DNA from: Rutidosis leptorrhynchoides | Taxonomy: Eukaryota > Streptophyta > Magnoliopsida > Asterales > Asteraceae | Length of the DNA stretch: 64,000 nucleotides | NCBI RefSeq assembly: GCF_046630445.1 | Contig: NC_092333.1 | Span: forward strand, 96,632,001-96,696,000 | Direction of reading: 5' to 3' | Shown here: piece after piece, positions 61,795 through 64,000 of the stretch | How positions within the stretch are numbered: position 1 is the first letter of the stretch | Layout: the number at the start of each line of letters is the position of its first letter | Position numbers and translations under genes: made by a program | Notes under the pieces: generated by a model | Database searches by the model: none | What the model was told of the DNA's origin: nothing | What the model saw: only the letters and a program-made list of their open reading frames with translations

Positions 61795-62170
61795 TTGGCC
61801 TCGAACGACGAGTAGCGTAACATCGCGCTCTGCTACGCGATAGTGAATCCTAACGGATACCACTAACCATTCACACAATCGAGCAAGAACCACCTATATC
61901 AAACATAGGCACAAAACATTAATTCTCTAAAAGAGGATCCGATACGCACATCCCTTAACCGAGGGATTTCACCTTGCTCGCCATACCCGTCCATTATCTC
62001 TCAACGAGATTTACCACATTACCACCTTGGTGATAATTCAAATCCAAAATCATAGGTACAATTTAATCGAAATTGTACTCTACCACAAATCGACCAAATC
62101 TAGGTCCCGACACAAATTTCGGATCTACCAAAAGCATTGTTCGAAATCTCACACTAAAACCTCCGCGTGC

Positions 62171-62185
62171 GGGAGTGTAACTCCC
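62171..62185 (-). other. Internal polypurine-like hairpin in element D
   Basis: GGGAGTGTAACTCCC on the plus strand, followed by CCCACTTGG. On the minus strand this is AAGTGGGGGAG, much like D's 3' polypurine tract at 35063, followed by a complementary CTCCC. Confidence 0.6.
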
Positions 62186-62281
62186 CCACTTGGAACTACG
62201 TTCCATAACCGCATATCGTACACCCGCACAATGCTACCAAAGGTAGACTTTACCAATAATTGGGTTCACACGGCCCATCAC

Positions 62282-63161
62282 TGAAATGTCCCGTTCATAT
62301 TGATTATAAACGTTCCATATTAATTGATTTCGTTGCGAGGTTTTGAACTCTCTATATGAGACGTTTTTCAAAGACTGCATTCATTTTTAAAACAACCATA
62401 ACCTTTATTTTATCAATAAAGGTTTCAAAAGCATTACGTAAATTATCAAATAATGATAATCTAAAATATACTGTTTACACACGACCATTACATAATGGTT
62501 TACAATAGAAATATATTACATCGACATATGTTTCTTGAATGCAGTTTTTACATAATATCATACAAACATGGACTCCAAATCTTGTCATTATTTTAGTATT
62601 CAACAGCGAAAGCTCTTAATATTCACCTGAGAATAAACATGCTTTAAACGTCAACAAAAATGTTGGTGAGTTATAGGTTTAACCTATATATATCAAATCG
62701 TAACAATAGACCACAAGATTTCATATTTCAATATACATCCCATACATAGAGATAAAAATCATTCATATGGTGAACACCTGGTAACCGACATTAACAAGAT
62801 GCATATATAAGAATATCCCCATCATTCCGGGACACCCTTCGGATATGATATAAATTTCAAAGTACTAAAGCATCTGGTACTTTGGATGAGGTTTGTTAGG
62901 CCCAATAGATCTATCTTTAGGATTCGCGTCAATTAGGGTGTCTGTTCCCTAATTCTTAGATTACCAGACTTAATAAAAAGGGGCATATTCGATTTCGATA
63001 ATTCAACCATAGAATGTAGTTTCACGTACTTGTGTCTATTTTGTAAATCATTTATAAAACCTGCATGTATTCTCATCCCAAAAATATTAGATTTTAAAAG
63101 TGGGACTATAACTCACTTTCACAGATTTTTACTTCGTCGGGAAGTAAGACTTGGCCACTGG
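62282..63161 (-). repeat. LTR fragment G (E/F family, minus strand), interrupted by H
   Basis: Starts TGAAATGTCCCG and follows the inner end of the E LTR (compare 46400-47290). It stops at 63161 after 'gacttggccactgg', where the H LTR begins. ATCAC (62277-62281) and ACTGG (63157-63161) are the candidate target duplications of G and H, with partners outside the window. Confidence 0.85.
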
Positions 63162-64000
63162 TGTGATAACCTGTCCTAATCCATCCGGACGAAGTCCATA
63201 TCGATTATAAACGATTCACAACAGTTGATTACATCGCGAGGTACTTGACCTCTATATGATACATTTACAAACATTGCATTCGTTTTTGAAAAGACAATCT
63301 TTCACTACATCGAAAGTTGACGGCATGCATACCATTTCATAATACATCTAACTATAATTGACTTAGTAATCTTGATGAACTCAACGACTCGAATGCAACT
63401 TCTTTTGAAATATGCCATGAATGACTCCAAGTAATGTCTCTAATATGAGCTAATGCACAGCGGAAGATTTCTTTCATACCTGAGAATAAACATGTTTTAA
63501 AGTGTCAACCAAAAGGTGGGTGAGTTCATTAGTTTAACATAAACAATCATTTCATAATTTTAATAGACCACAAGATTTCATATTTTCATTTCTCATAAAC
63601 ATACGTCCCATGCATAGAGACAAAAATATCATTCATATGGATTGAACACTTGGTAACCGACCTTAACAAGATGCATGTAAGAATATCCCCATTATTCCGG
63701 GATCCTCCATCGGACATGATATAAATTTAGAAGTACTAAAGCATCCGGTACTTTGGATGGGGCTTTTTGGGCTCGATAGATCTATCTTTAGGATTCGCGT
63801 CAATTAGGGTGTCTGTTCCCTAATTCTTAGATTACCAGACTTAATAAAAAGGGGCATATTCAATTCGATAATTCAACCATAGAATGTAGTTTCGATTACT
63901 TGTGTCTATTTCGTAAAACAGTTATAAAAGCAACGCATGTATTCTCAGTCCCAAAAATATATATTGCAAAAGCATTTAAAAAGGGAGCAAATGAAACTCA
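63162..64000 (-). repeat. LTR fragment H (element B family, minus strand)
   Basis: TGTGATAACCTGTCC is the reverse complement of the end of B's LTR, with single substitutions. It continues through the conserved core module to the window edge. Confidence 0.88.

Larger units (their letters stand above)
61473..62281 (-). mobile_element. Element D internal region, right part (LARD-like)
   Basis: Its composition and polypurine-like motif match D. It contains a 51-bp tandem array (61591-61794), a dense CpG stretch (61810-61840) and an internal polypurine-like hairpin (62171-62185). No gag or pol motif. An 85-codon plus frame at 62027-62284 ends just inside LTR G and has no recognised domain. The junction with the F LTR at 61472 is a deletion. 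Confidence 0.5.

Overview
This window is plant nuclear DNA, almost certainly from a eudicot. The style of the LTRs, the SINE tails and the retroelement-borne genes suggests Asteraceae, but that is an impression, not a proof. It is AT-rich and dominated by nested Ty3/gypsy LTR retrotransposons. I see one ordinary host gene, a PYRP2-like HAD phosphatase at 28212-29295 (minus), and it carries a one-base frameshift. There are no rRNA or tRNA genes and no CRISPR array.

Layout. 1-8188: element A, a young Tekay-like chromovirus on the minus strand with an intact gag-pol, cut by the left window edge. It sits in the leader of element B. 8189-16772: element B, an old, long-LTR, non-autonomous element on the plus strand. 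It has a decayed ORF1, two antisense ORFs and a 3' LTR of about 4 kb. 16773-19150: mixed DNA with an exon-like fragment and a Helitron-like end. 19151-25418: a LINE tail (minus) split by element C (19224-24839), a young, intact chromovirus with 469-bp LTRs. 25419-28211: small retroposons, a foldback element and a SINE with a 13-bp target duplication. 28212-29295: the host gene. 30736-31649: a MITE-like element.

31732-64000 is a nest up to four levels deep. An old LTR fragment I (31732-32612) is hit by element D, a non-coding LARD-like element (32613-35665 and 61471-62281). D is hit by element F (35666-61470, plus strand). F's 5' LTR is hit by element E (36558-49749, minus strand, 5-bp target duplication TATGT). 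Further LTR pieces G (62282-63161) and H (63162-64000) lie at the right edge.

The most interesting content is in E and F. Both carry the same two extra genes between the 5' LTR and gag: an acidic ORF1 protein and an F-box protein with a Sel1-like region, resembling a host F-box family. In F both accessory genes are open, while gag-pol has two nonsense codons, one of them shared with E. E, F, B and D also carry an internal polypurine-tract-like sequence folded into a hairpin. Every 3' polypurine tract seen here (A, B, C, D, E, F) is preceded by a palindrome whose stem differs between families while its centre is kept. Together these features suggest a retroelement lineage that captured and amplified a ubiquitin-ligase adaptor.
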